64,000 bases of DNA, from contig NZ_CAKZGO010000021.1 in NCBI RefSeq assembly GCF_936916975.1, forward strand, positions 62,001-126,000, in the 5' to 3' direction. The notes below the pieces were generated by a model. The model searched no databases. It worked only from the letters and a program-made list of their open reading frames with translations, and was not told the DNA's origin. Made by a program: the position numbers and the translations under genes. Positions 36,471 to 44,565 of this stretch are shown here, in pieces (the stretch's first letter is position 1; every line of letters begins with the position of its first letter). The stretch comes from an uncultured Dongia sp. Lineage in GTDB: Bacteria; Pseudomonadota; Alphaproteobacteria; Dongiales; Dongiaceae.

Positions 36471-38009
36471 TCAGGTTTGTTTCACGCCGCCTTCCGCTTT
36501 GCGGCGGGCGACGAAATCTTTCAACTGGTCATCGATGGCTGGATCGATCGGCGGTGCTTCGAAATCCGCCAGCGCCTGCTTCCACAGGCCGTTGGCCCGC
36601 GTTGCGGTGTCCTGCGCACCGGCCAAGCGCCAGGTTTCGTAGTTGCGCCAATCGGACAGCAGCGGCGAATAGAACGCCGTCTCATAGCGCGCCAACGTAT
36701 GTGCCGCGCCGAAGAAATGCCCGCCTGGACCGACTTCCTTCATCGCCTCGAAGCCCAGCGCGTCTTCCGACGTGTCGAGCGGCTGCAGAAACTCGGTGAT
36801 CGACTGAATCATTTCCGCATCGACGATCATTTTCTCGAACGACGCCACCAGCCCGCCTTCCATCCAACCAGCCGCGTGCAGGATGAGGTTGGCATGGCCC
36901 ATGACGGCGCCCCACAGCGACATCTCAGACTCATATGCCGCCTGCGCATCGACCGCATTGGCGGCGCAGGCGTTGCTGGAGCGATAGGGGAAACCGTATT
37001 TCCGCGCGAGTTGGCCACCCGCCATGGCCGCACGGGTATATTCCGGCGTCCCGAAGGCAGGCGCGCCGGTCTTCATATCGACATTCGAGGTGAAGCCGCC
37101 ATAGACGCAAGGCACGCCCGGATTGACCATTTGAATGAAGACAATGCCCGCCAGCGCTTCGGCATTCTGTTGCGCCAAGGCCGCGGCGATCGTCGCCGGT
37201 GCCATTGCGCCAGAGAGCGTGAATGGTGTCAGGACGACAGGTTGCCCCGCCTTTGCCATCGCCTGCAAGCCTTGCAGCATCGGCGTGTCGAGGCGCAATG
37301 GCGAGTTGCTGTTGACGATCGAGAACACGCTGGGTTCTTTCGCCAGCTGTTCCTTGGAGATGCCACGGGCAATGGCGATCATCTCAACAGCGTCTTCGAT
37401 ACGCTCATTGCCGAGCGAATAAGGATGCCAGACCTTGTCGCACAGGGTGATCGCCGCGTAATGCGAATCCAGATGGCGGGTCGCCGGTGGCAGATCCGCC
37501 GGCTCCACCGGATAGCCGCCGAGGAACTGCACGACGTTGAGTGATTGCGCCAAACGCACGAGATTGCAGTAGTCCTCGAAATTACCGGGACGACGCCCCT
37601 TATCGAGATCGGAGACATTGGGCGCCGAGGCAACTGATCCGAAGTTGATGTGGTTTTCGCCAAACGTCAGGTCGTGCGCCGGGTTGCGGGCATGCAGCTT
37701 GAAGGTCTTTGGGACCGTTTTGATCTTTTCCATGACCAGCGCAGGGTCGAAACGAACGCGCTGGGTACCCGGAATGACCTCGGCACCGTTTTCCTTCAAA
37801 ATGCGCAGGGCGTTTTCCTCCAGAAACTCGATGCCGAGTTCGGACAGAATGCGCAGAGATGCATTGTGGACAGCTTCGAGCTGGTCGGCGCTCAAGACCC
37901 GGATCGGGTCATAATTGTTCTGGTGGTTGCGCCACGGAAGCTGCTTCAGCCCCCGCGCCTGCCTGGTGTTGCGGCGACCGCGCGCTTCCCGCGCTGCTTC
38001 CCGTGACAT
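36471..38009 (-). CDS. MttB-family trimethylamine/betaine methyltransferase (copy 1)
   Basis: The 512-residue protein belongs to the MttB superfamily without a pyrrolysine codon, the group that includes glycine-betaine and proline-betaine demethylases acting with a corrinoid protein. Typical segments are ELGIEFLEENALRILKENGAE, NPAHDLTFGENHINFGS, TPFTLSGAMAPATIAAALAQQNAEAL and EVGPGGHFFG near the end. No corrinoid protein or second methyltransferase is adjacent. It shares only moderate identity with the copy at 55.5-57.1 kb, so the two probably act on different methylamines. GAGAGG precedes ATG 38009. Confidence 0.92.
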   Translation of the reverse strand: MSREAAREARGRRNTRQARGLKQLPWRNHQNNYDPIRVLSADQLEAVHNASLRILSELGIEFLEENALRILKENGAEVIPGTQRVRFDPALVMEKIKTVPKTFKLHARNPAHDLTFGENHINFGSVASAPNVSDLDKGRRPGNFEDYCNLVRLAQSLNVVQFLGGYPVEPADLPPATRHLDSHYAAITLCDKVWHPYSLGNERIEDAVEMIAIARGISKEQLAKEPSVFSIVNSNSPLRLDTPMLQGLQAMAKAGQPVVLTPFTLSGAMAPATIAAALAQQNAEALAGIVFIQMVNPGVPCVYGGFTSNVDMKTGAPAFGTPEYTRAAMAGGQLARKYGFPYRSSNACAANAVDAQAAYESEMSLWGAVMGHANLILHAAGWMEGGLVASFEKMIVDAEMIQSITEFLQPLDTSEDALGFEAMKEVGPGGHFFGAAHTLARYETAFYSPLLSDWRNYETWRLAGAQDTATRANGLWKQALADFEAPPIDPAIDDQLKDFVARRKAEGGVKQT

Positions 38010-38117
38010 AATACGCCTCTCAAGAGTTAACTCATGTCGCCAACCTAGCAAAGCTGGTCGTTATCCGATGCATTGAAAGTCTCATCTGCCCATTCCAGCG
38101 GGTCATCTGCCCCAATG

Positions 38118-38157
38118 CATAACGGCGCCGCATCCTGTGGGACACGGCGCCGTTATG
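38118..38157 (-). terminator. Perfect 13-bp hairpin after the three-repeat secreted protein gene
   Basis: Arms 38118-38130 and 38145-38157 (CATAACGGCGCCG and its complement) pair perfectly around a 14-nt loop, 22 bp past the stop of the minus-strand gene ending at 38180. No U-run follows on the minus strand, so it may be Rho-dependent or an RNA-stability element. Confidence 0.55.
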
Positions 38158-38179
38158 GGTGGAAATGGCCCCGCAGGGC

Positions 38180-39127
38180 TCAGTTGGCGGCAGCAACCTC
38201 AGGGGCGCCGACGCCCTCCTTCAGGTTGATCTTCTTGTTGGCCGTCTCACCTGCGGTAATCGAGAGCGGCTCGCTGCCCCACAGCTTGTTACCCAAGCGG
38301 GCGACGGCAAGATAACGGCCTTCGCGCAGCATAATGGTCGGGTCGGGCTTTTCACTGCTCGCAACCAGCTCATACACGCCCGGCGCGTTCGGGCGCTGGC
38401 GCAGGATTTGCCACGAAAGTGCGTCGGCCGAGGTCTTCTGCTTCTTCGGCTTCAGCGCTGAAAGCTTCGCATAGCCGGCATAAAGATTGAGGGTGTATTT
38501 CAGCGATTGCCCGGCCTCGATTGGGATAACGAGATCGGCCTTCGTGCCCTTGAAATGGGCGCGCACCACATAGCTGCCGCCGGCCAGGGTAAAATTGCCC
38601 GTCGCCGCCTTCTGTTCGGTCACCTTTTTGCCAGCATCTGTGCCACCCTTTTCATAGGTGAACACCTCCCACAGGATCGGCTCTTTGACCGGATTCTTGC
38701 CCTTGCTCAACTTCATGTTGATGGCGAGCTTCGCCGGCGGGCCGGCATCGGGCTTCTTCGACACTGTCTTGCCGGCCCTGGCCGGGTCGGCCAGCACCAA
38801 CGAACGGGTCGTCGCCGATTTTCCGACCAGGATCGCCTGGCTTGCCTGAATCTTGCCGAGCTTCGCCGTCACGAGATATTGGCCCGGATCGAGCTTTGCA
38901 ACCAGCCGCGGGCCGTTGCCTGCGAGCGTCGCTTTGGCTTCCGGCTTCCCGGTTTCCTTGTCGACCTTGACGACCGACCAAGACACCGTATCGGTGATTT
39001 CGGGACCGCCGGCACTTTCAACGGCGAGCAAGGTTACTTCCGCCGCTTGCGCGCCGGTAACGGTGAGGCCGCAAACGACGGCGAGGCTGGCGCAGAAAGC
39101 AGCCAGTGAAATAATGAGTGAGCGCAA
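38180..39127 (-). CDS. Secreted protein with three tandem repeats
   Basis: The 315-residue product has a clean signal peptide (MRSLIISLAAFCASL, cleavage likely after TGAQA) if translation begins at TTG 39127, which has GGAGGG at 6 nt. The only upstream ATG (39205) lacks a ribosome site and would add 26 residues before the signal. The mature part holds three related units of about 90 residues, each with an SW-x-V/I strand, a GxYxVxA motif (GQYLVTAKLG, GSYVVRAHF, GRYLAVARLG) and a closing GxS/Txxxxxx-L-I/NL strand. They are probably beta-sandwich domains. Function unknown. Confidence 0.75.
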   Translation of the reverse strand: MRSLIISLAAFCASLAVVCGLTVTGAQAAEVTLLAVESAGGPEITDTVSWSVVKVDKETGKPEAKATLAGNGPRLVAKLDPGQYLVTAKLGKIQASQAILVGKSATTRSLVLADPARAGKTVSKKPDAGPPAKLAINMKLSKGKNPVKEPILWEVFTYEKGGTDAGKKVTEQKAATGNFTLAGGSYVVRAHFKGTKADLVIPIEAGQSLKYTLNLYAGYAKLSALKPKKQKTSADALSWQILRQRPNAPGVYELVASSEKPDPTIMLREGRYLAVARLGNKLWGSEPLSITAGETANKKINLKEGVGAPEVAAAN

Positions 39128-39294
39128 TGCCCGCCCTCCAGCAGTTGGAGCGATTTTAGGAGCAGTAGTAGATACCCCATCGACTCCCGCCCGGACAAGC
39201 TTCATTGGCGGATGCGCATTATGCCGCGCTGCAATATCACAAGTTATTGCAAACGGTGACTTTTCTCCGAATTCGGATCAGGCTGGCTGGGCCG

Positions 39295-39408
39295 TCAGCT
39301 ACCGAAGGTGCTGCCGGCCAATACGCTTGCGAGCAGAGCGCCGCAAACCATGACGAACCCTGCGAGAACCAGGGTACCAAATGCTTTAATTCCAGCGATA
39401 TGTTTCAT
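39295..39408 (-). CDS. Small membrane peptide, 37 aa (candidate)
   Basis: The frame from ATG 39408 codes for MKHIAGIKAF followed by a 20-residue hydrophobic, alanine/glycine/valine-rich stretch and a short polar tail, like many small single-span membrane proteins. No strong Shine-Dalgarno sequence is visible (only AGAAA). It sits between two genes of the same strand in otherwise empty DNA. Could be spurious. Confidence 0.35.
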   Translation of the reverse strand: MKHIAGIKAFGTLVLAGFVMVCGALLASVLAGSTFGS

Positions 39409-39479
39409 TTTTCTAGACTGTATTGCGATCTTGTTGGGAGCCGGTCTGTCGTCGCGGCCGCGGTTTAGGTTCAGGTAGA

Positions 39480-40172
39480 TCAGCGGCGCCGCGCCAAAAA
39501 GGCTTCCATATGGAAGGCCATCTGCGGTGGCGGGTAGGAATAAGCTCTGCCAACCGGGCAAGCCCGCCGGGCGAGACAGCCATTGTCGCGACACTCTGCC
39601 CCATGCGGCCCGTCCACATGGCGGGCACAGCCCAGGTCATCGAAACCGGATTCCTGGAAGGCACCGACCGGGCAGGTCGAAAGGCAGGGCCGATCGGCAC
39701 AGCTGGCGCACGGACTTTCAGCGAATGCTGCGGGCGCAAGATCGAACGGCTCAGCAAAGATCAGCGCCGCCCGATAGGCGTGCCACAGCCCATAGGTCGG
39801 ATGGATGAATATCCGGAGGGGCGAGACATGCACCGGCTCGGCCCGCGCAGCCCAGCGCTGGAAGGGAAAATAGGGCGGGCCCGAAAACGGATAGAGCGCA
39901 ACGGCGCCAATCTCGGTCGCCAACGCATCGATCACTGTTTTGGTCCAACGATCCATGCGATCGGGATGCGTATCAGCAAAGCCGCAGGAGGCAGCAAAGG
40001 CCGGCCACATGGCGCCACCGATATTACCGACCAGGAGCAGCGTATGTGCGGGGCGACCATCTGCCAGATGCGGCACCCCGTCATTGCCCGTGACAGCAAA
40101 GCCGCCGCGCAGGGCCATGCCGTGCAGGGCGAGTGTCTGTGAGAGCTGCGATTGTATAACCGGGGTGAGCAT
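39480..40172 (-). CDS. 4Fe-4S ferredoxin-domain protein
   Basis: The 230-residue cytoplasmic protein has an N-terminal domain without recognisable motif (residues 1-150). A C-terminal cysteine cluster follows: CASCADRPCLSTCPVGAF, then CARH, AECRDNGC and RACPVG, giving two [4Fe-4S]-type sets related to the ferredoxin module of epoxyqueuosine reductase-like proteins. The N-terminal half has the MLTPVIQ to TLLLVGNIGG pattern of a small family found in Alphaproteobacteria. Electron partner unknown. It is divergent from the HD-domain gene, whose start is about 80 bp away. Confidence 0.78.
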   Translation of the reverse strand: MLTPVIQSQLSQTLALHGMALRGGFAVTGNDGVPHLADGRPAHTLLLVGNIGGAMWPAFAASCGFADTHPDRMDRWTKTVIDALATEIGAVALYPFSGPPYFPFQRWAARAEPVHVSPLRIFIHPTYGLWHAYRAALIFAEPFDLAPAAFAESPCASCADRPCLSTCPVGAFQESGFDDLGCARHVDGPHGAECRDNGCLARRACPVGRAYSYPPPQMAFHMEAFLARRR

Positions 40173-40252
40173 AACGGATAACCTGGACCGAACTATGTGT
40201 TGCCCGTAAACTGCACCCAAATTTGGCAAAATGATGTCGAGGATGCGCCACC

Positions 40253-40843
40253 ATGGAATCAGAAACCGTCAGCTTCATCCGCATGGAAGACGGCACCTAT
40301 GAGGAATACCAGTTCCTCGACGACATCTATCAGAAGCTCAATCATGGTCTTGCCGACAACGTTCTTGCCAATCTCAAGAAGCTTGAGGGCGACAAGATGG
40401 GCTATAAAATCGACCGCTATCAGCACTCCCTGCAGTCAGCGACGCGGGCCATGCGCGACAACGCCGGCGAGGAAATCGTGGTCTGCGCCCTCCTCCATGA
40501 TATCGGCGATCTGCTTGCGCCTGAGAACCATTCCGAACTCGCCGCCTCGATCCTGCGCCCCTACGTCAGTGACGATAATTACTGGCTGGTGAAGCATCAC
40601 GGCATCTTCCAGGGCTACTATTTCTTCCACCATATCGGCCTCGACCGGGACGAGCGCGAGCGCTATCGCGGTCACCCGATGTTCGAAAAGACCGCCCTCT
40701 TCTGCCAGAATTACGACCAGAACAGTTTCGACCCAGCTTACGACACCGCGCCAATCGAGGCGTTCGAGCCGATGGTCCGCCGCCTGTTCGACAAGCCGCC
40801 CTTTGGCCGCGTCAGGCCCCCGAATTCAAGTGTGGCAGTGTGA
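40253..40843 (+). CDS. HD-domain protein, possibly PhnZ/TmpB-type diiron oxygenase branch
   Basis: The 196-residue protein has an HD domain: YQHSLQSATRA, the core LLHDIGDLLAP, NHSELAASIL, a later KHHGIFQGYYFFHH, and FCQNYDQNSFDPAYD near the end. The extra histidines and the Asp in the last motif recall the mixed-valence diiron HD oxygenases (MIOX, PhnZ, and TmpB, which makes glycine betaine from a phosphonate) more than plain phosphohydrolases. The LHVxAKRYL motif of PhnZ is missing, so the oxygenase assignment is a guess supported by the betaine-catabolic context. It overlaps the next gene by 4 nt. Confidence 0.7.
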   Translation: MESETVSFIRMEDGTYEEYQFLDDIYQKLNHGLADNVLANLKKLEGDKMGYKIDRYQHSLQSATRAMRDNAGEEIVVCALLHDIGDLLAPENHSELAASILRPYVSDDNYWLVKHHGIFQGYYFFHHIGLDRDERERYRGHPMFEKTALFCQNYDQNSFDPAYDTAPIEAFEPMVRRLFDKPPFGRVRPPNSSVAV

Positions 40844-41109
40844 TCCGCCTCCTCTTCGTTCTTGCTGTTCTCATCATCGGCTTCATCTGGGCGCCGCAGG
40901 TTCTGGAATCAGCGACCGGGTCCTGTGATGCCTATGAGCAAAAAACCGTGGCGCAAGAAACGGGCGGCAGCGATCTCGGCTCTTCCATCCTGAAGACGTT
41001 GTCTGGCGGCTCCCTTGCCGAGCAGGCCATGGCAGACAAGCATCCGAATTTGCCGACCCTGGTCGCCTGCTCGCTGGAATATTGGAAGGCGACGCTTGGT
41101 GTGAAGTGA
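40840..41109 (+). CDS. Small signal-anchored protein, 89 aa
   Basis: Starts at GTG 40840 inside the stop of the HD-domain gene (4-nt overlap), indicating coupled translation. Residues 1-20 form a membrane anchor or signal (LLFVLAVLIIGFIWAP). The rest is a 65-residue extracytoplasmic domain with two cysteines (SCDAY, ACSLEYW) likely to form a disulfide. No known family. Confidence 0.6.
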   Translation: MIRLLFVLAVLIIGFIWAPQVLESATGSCDAYEQKTVAQETGGSDLGSSILKTLSGGSLAEQAMADKHPNLPTLVACSLEYWKATLGVK

Positions 41110-41192
41110 CGAGTCGTCTACGAAGCAACGTTTCTTAATGCTGTGCGGTTCGTCACACTTCCATATTTTATACATATATTACATATAGATAG

Positions 41193-41234
41193 ATGAAATC
41201 CGAGCTGTGGCCCGGATCACAGACCTGGATTCAT
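41193..41234. other. Nested inverted repeat in an AT-rich gap
   Basis: Outer arms ATGAAATCC (41193-41201) and GGATTCAT (41227-41234) and inner arms CTGTG (41205-41209) and CACAG (41218-41222) form one hairpin with a small bulge. It lies about 85 bp after the small-protein gene and directly after an A+T-rich run (41161-41192). It could terminate that operon or be an operator for the next gene. Confidence 0.35.
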
Positions 41235-41310
41235 CGTTCGGCTACCTTTTGACCATCGAAAGGGCGCAATCAGGGCGCGCCATGAGACGGGTCATCAAGA
41301 GGGTTCCGAC

Positions 41311-41607
41311 ATGTTCCGCATAATGAGCATCGCCACGTTGATCATGATCGCGATCTGCTTCTTCGTCGGCGCCAGCCTCGCCATGGCCGACGAGCGGATG
41401 ATCGATGTTCATACCGGCCCGGCCGAGGAACAGATCAACGATGCCACGCGCCCGGTCGAGAGCCTTCACGAACAGAACCTGGCCGAGCGCGACCAGGACC
41501 GCTACGACTTCACTGATTACCTGGGCGGCACCGCAACTGTGCCGACGGTCGATGCCGAAAGCATCGAAGAACCGGAACTCGATCGCGGCCCGGCCCAGGA
41601 AGTTTAA
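41311..41607 (+). CDS. Small secreted protein, 98 aa
   Basis: Signal peptide (SIATLIMIAICFFVGASLAMA, cleaved before DERMID) and a 72-residue acidic mature chain rich in Asp/Glu without cysteines. GAGGG precedes the ATG. Its stop codon shares bases with the stop of the convergent regulator gene (TTAA). No family recognised. Confidence 0.65.
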   Translation: MFRIMSIATLIMIAICFFVGASLAMADERMIDVHTGPAEEQINDATRPVESLHEQNLAERDQDRYDFTDYLGGTATVPTVDAESIEEPELDRGPAQEV

Positions 41608-42608
41608 GCGGCAACGCTGCTGGGTTGGAGGCGCGGGCTGGCATTGGGCGTCGCCCGTTCGCGGCGCGGCGTCTTGCCGAAGAAGTCGCGGTAGCATTTC
41701 GAGAAATGCGACGCTGAGACGAAGCCGCAGGCGAGCGCCACGTCGATCACCGACATGTTGGTCTGCAGCAACAGCAAACGCGCCCGATGCAGGCGCAATT
41801 CGACATAATAGCGGGCGGGCGAGCGATGCAGGTATTTCGCAAACAGGCGTTCCATCTGACGGCTGGAAAGCCCCGCCGCGTCCGCGAGTTCCGCCCGGTC
41901 CAGCGGCTCTTCCAGATTGGCTTCCATCTGCTGGATGACCTGGATGAGCTTGGGATGCCGGACACCGAGCCGCGCGGTCAGGGCCATGCGCTGATGGTCG
42001 TGGCGATCGCGGATGCGCTCATGGATGAACTGCTCCGAGACCGCCGCGGCGAGCTCGTGACCATGCTGCTGCGAAATGAGATTGAGCATCATGTCGAGGG
42101 CCGCCGTCCCGCCTGAACAGGTGAAGCGGTTGCGGTCGATCTCGAACAATTCCGAGGTCGTCTCGATCTCCGGGAAGTTCTCGGCAAAGCTCGCCAGATT
42201 CTCCCAATGGATTGTGCAGCGATAGCCGTTGAGCATATTGGCTTTCGCGAGGATATGGGCACCGGTACACAAGGCGCCAATATCCGCCCCCTGCCGCTCG
42301 GCGCGGCGCAGATGCGCAAACACGTTCTTGTCTTCGTAGAGATGGCCATCGACACCGCTGCACAGCATGATGGTGTCGTAATTAGTGATCTGATCAGCCG
42401 CACCTTCCGGCGTCAGCGGGATATTGTTCGACGCCTGGACCGGCTTGCCGTCCGGCGAGAACAGATGCCAGCGATAGAGCTCCTTGCCGGCCACGCGGTT
42501 GGCAAGGCGCATCGGCTCAACCGCCGAGGTGAAAGCAATCATCGAGAAATTCGGCACCAGCAGGAAGGCGATGTCCTGGGGCAGTTTCACCGGCAAATCA
42601 CCAAACAC
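41604..42608 (-). CDS. GlxA-type AraC transcriptional regulator (GbdR-like)
   Basis: The 334-residue regulator has an N-terminal DJ-1/PfpI-like domain (residues 10-190: IAFLLVPNFSMIAFTSAVEPMR, GALCTGAHILAKAN) and a C-terminal AraC HTH pair (LADAAGLSSRQMERLFAKYL, VIDVALACGFVSASHFSKCY). This is the architecture of GbdR, the activator of glycine-betaine, dimethylglycine and sarcosine catabolic genes in pseudomonads. Its position directly divergent from soxBDAG makes control of that operon likely. Ligand specificity is inferred. Confidence 0.88.
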   Translation of the reverse strand: MFGDLPVKLPQDIAFLLVPNFSMIAFTSAVEPMRLANRVAGKELYRWHLFSPDGKPVQASNNIPLTPEGAADQITNYDTIMLCSGVDGHLYEDKNVFAHLRRAERQGADIGALCTGAHILAKANMLNGYRCTIHWENLASFAENFPEIETTSELFEIDRNRFTCSGGTAALDMMLNLISQQHGHELAAAVSEQFIHERIRDRHDHQRMALTARLGVRHPKLIQVIQQMEANLEEPLDRAELADAAGLSSRQMERLFAKYLHRSPARYYVELRLHRARLLLLQTNMSVIDVALACGFVSASHFSKCYRDFFGKTPRRERATPNASPRLQPSSVAA

Positions 42609-42995
42609 GGCAGCATTCCCTCTACATATGAGTGAGCTTCACCTAAAGTCGCTCAGGGGAAATATCCCATTTCCGACATGTCGTCCACAGACAAAATGGC
42701 GCGTGCGCGACATTGTTTAATCCCATCGGTCAGGAATGGCGCCACTTCCGCCATTGCGCCAATTTCCTGTAATCCTGCGCGAATAATAGATGCATCCCCA
42801 ATATTGTTGTGGTTTTGTGGGCGAAAATCTCAAAACCGCATGAAATGTGGCAGCTTGACCCAGGGCGTTAACGCGACAATAGATGGCGCGCGATTGGCGG
42901 ATTCGGGTTTGTTGTCTTGGCATTATCCGGCACCGTAAGTATCCGCGACCCCGCCCTACCGCCGCTTTCGGGGAAACCCCCACATTGGGAATGCT
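42609..42995. promoter_or_regulatory. Divergent control region between the GlxA regulator and soxB
   Basis: No gene is visible in these 387 bp. Structures seen: a CGACATGTCG palindrome (42674-42683); an imperfect palindrome over 42695-42714; a 7-bp inverted repeat AATGGCG/CGCCATT (42735-42755); and the sequence ATGGCGC three times in one direction (42696, 42736, 42883). The first two are 40 bp apart, close to four helical turns, as AraC-type regulators often need. TGTCGC also occurs twice on the minus strand. Promoters could not be fixed. Confidence 0.5.
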
Positions 42996-44252
42996 ATGAA
43001 GCAGAACTATTCGATCTTCAGCCTGGTTCGGAACGCGCTCAGCTACCACCAAGGCTGGCAGGAGGCCTGGCGCAGCCCGGCCGTGCCGAAGCCTGAATAT
43101 GACGTGATCATCATCGGCGGCGGCGGCCATGGCCTGGCGACAGCCTATTACCTCGCCAAGGAACACGGCATCACCAATGTCGCGGTGCTCGAAAAGGGCT
43201 GGATCGGCGGCGGCAATACCGGCCGCAACACGACCATCGTGCGATCGAACTATCTGTGGGATGAATCGGCGCATCTCTATGAACACTCGCTGAAGCTGTT
43301 CGAGGGCCTGACGCAGGACCTCAACTACAACGTCATGTTCAGCCAGCGCGGCCTGATGAATCTCGCGCATACGCAGCATGACATGCAGGCCTTGCGCCGC
43401 CGCGTCTACGCCATTCAATTGAACGGCATCGACAGCGAAATCCTGACGCCGGCGCAGATCAAGGAAATGGTGCCGATCCTCGATTGCTCGTCCAGCGCGC
43501 GCTATCCGATCATGGGCGCCTCGCTGCAGCGCCGTGGTGGCGTTGCCCGCCATGACGCCGTCGCCTGGGGCTTTGCCCGCAAGGCCGATGAGCGCGGCGT
43601 CGACATTCTGCAGAACACCGAAGTCACCGGCTTCAAGATCGTCAACGGCGTCGTCAAAGGCGTCGAGACCAATCGCGGCTTCATCGGCGGCAAGAAGGTC
43701 GGTATCGTCGTCGCCGGCCATTCCGGCGTGATGGCGGGCTTGGCCGGTTTCCGCCTGCCGGTCGAGAGCCACCCGCTGCAGGCCCTCGTTTCCGAACCGA
43801 TCAAGCCGATCCTCAACACGGTCGTCATGTCGCCGCAGGTCCACGTTTATGTCAGCCAGTCCGACAAGGGCGAACTGGTGCTGGGCGCCGGTATCGACGC
43901 CTACACCTCCTATGCCCAGGTCGGTTCGCCGTTCATCATCGAGAACCAGTTGAACGCACTGACGGATCTGTTCCCCTGCTTCGGGCGTCTGCGCATGCTG
44001 CGCCAATGGGGCGGCATCGTCGACACCTGCCCGGACGCCTCGCCCATCATCGGCAAAACGCCGGTCGAAAACCTGTTCCTCAATTGCGGCTGGGGCACCG
44101 GCGGCTTCAAGGCGACGCCGGGTTCCGGCAACGTCTTTGCCCACACCATCGCCACCGGCGAACCGCACAAGCTGGCGCAGCCTTTCGCGCTGGATCGGTT
44201 CACCACCGGCTACCTCATCGACGAGCACGGCGCCGCCGGCGTCGCGCACTAA
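42996..44252 (+). CDS. soxB: Sarcosine oxidase subunit beta
   Basis: The 418-residue flavoprotein subunit of heterotetrameric sarcosine oxidase. The FAD-binding motif [17 protein letters not shown] lies near residue 35, then [18 protein letters not shown], matching SoxB. It oxidises sarcosine to glycine, and the one-carbon unit is transferred to tetrahydrofolate in the alpha subunit. First gene of the BDAG operon, divergent from the GlxA-type regulator. Confidence 0.97.
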   Translation: MKQNYSIFSLVRNALSYHQGWQEAWRSPAVPKPEYDVIIIGGGGHGLATAYYLAKEHGITNVAVLEKGWIGGGNTGRNTTIVRSNYLWDESAHLYEHSLKLFEGLTQDLNYNVMFSQRGLMNLAHTQHDMQALRRRVYAIQLNGIDSEILTPAQIKEMVPILDCSSSARYPIMGASLQRRGGVARHDAVAWGFARKADERGVDILQNTEVTGFKIVNGVVKGVETNRGFIGGKKVGIVVAGHSGVMAGLAGFRLPVESHPLQALVSEPIKPILNTVVMSPQVHVYVSQSDKGELVLGAGIDAYTSYAQVGSPFIIENQLNALTDLFPCFGRLRMLRQWGGIVDTCPDASPIIGKTPVENLFLNCGWGTGGFKATPGSGNVFAHTIATGEPHKLAQPFALDRFTTGYLIDEHGAAGVAH

Positions 44253-44273
44253 TCGGCTTAGAGAGACAATCCC

Positions 44274-44564
44274 ATGCTTCTCATCTCCTGCCCCCATTGC
44301 GGTCCCCGCGACGAGCATGAGTTCGCTTACGGCCACGAGGCGCATATCGCGCGCCCGACGCTGGACCAGCAGAACACCATGTCGGACGCGGAATGGGCCG
44401 ATTACCTGTTCATGCGCAAGAACCCCAAGGGCGTACATTTCGAGCGCTGGGTCCATGCGCGCGGCTGCCGCCAATGGTTCAACGTCGCGCGCCATACGGT
44501 GACGCACGAGATCATCAAAGTCTATCCGATGGGCGAACCTGCCCCGAAGCTGGAGCAGAAGTAA
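44274..44564 (+). CDS. soxD: Sarcosine oxidase subunit delta
   Basis: The 96-residue small subunit has the zinc-binding cysteines and histidines LISCPHCGPRDEHEF at the start and HARGCRQWFNVARHT later, both diagnostic of SoxD. It is structural in the heterotetramer. The soxA ATG follows its stop after 1 nt. Confidence 0.97.
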   Translation: MLLISCPHCGPRDEHEFAYGHEAHIARPTLDQQNTMSDAEWADYLFMRKNPKGVHFERWVHARGCRQWFNVARHTVTHEIIKVYPMGEPAPKLEQK

Positions 44565-44565
44565 C

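Noticed and set aside
42910-42940. Possible sigma54 promoter upstream of soxB
   Set aside because: GG and GC are present but one base off the required spacing, so it does not fit the -24/-12 pattern.
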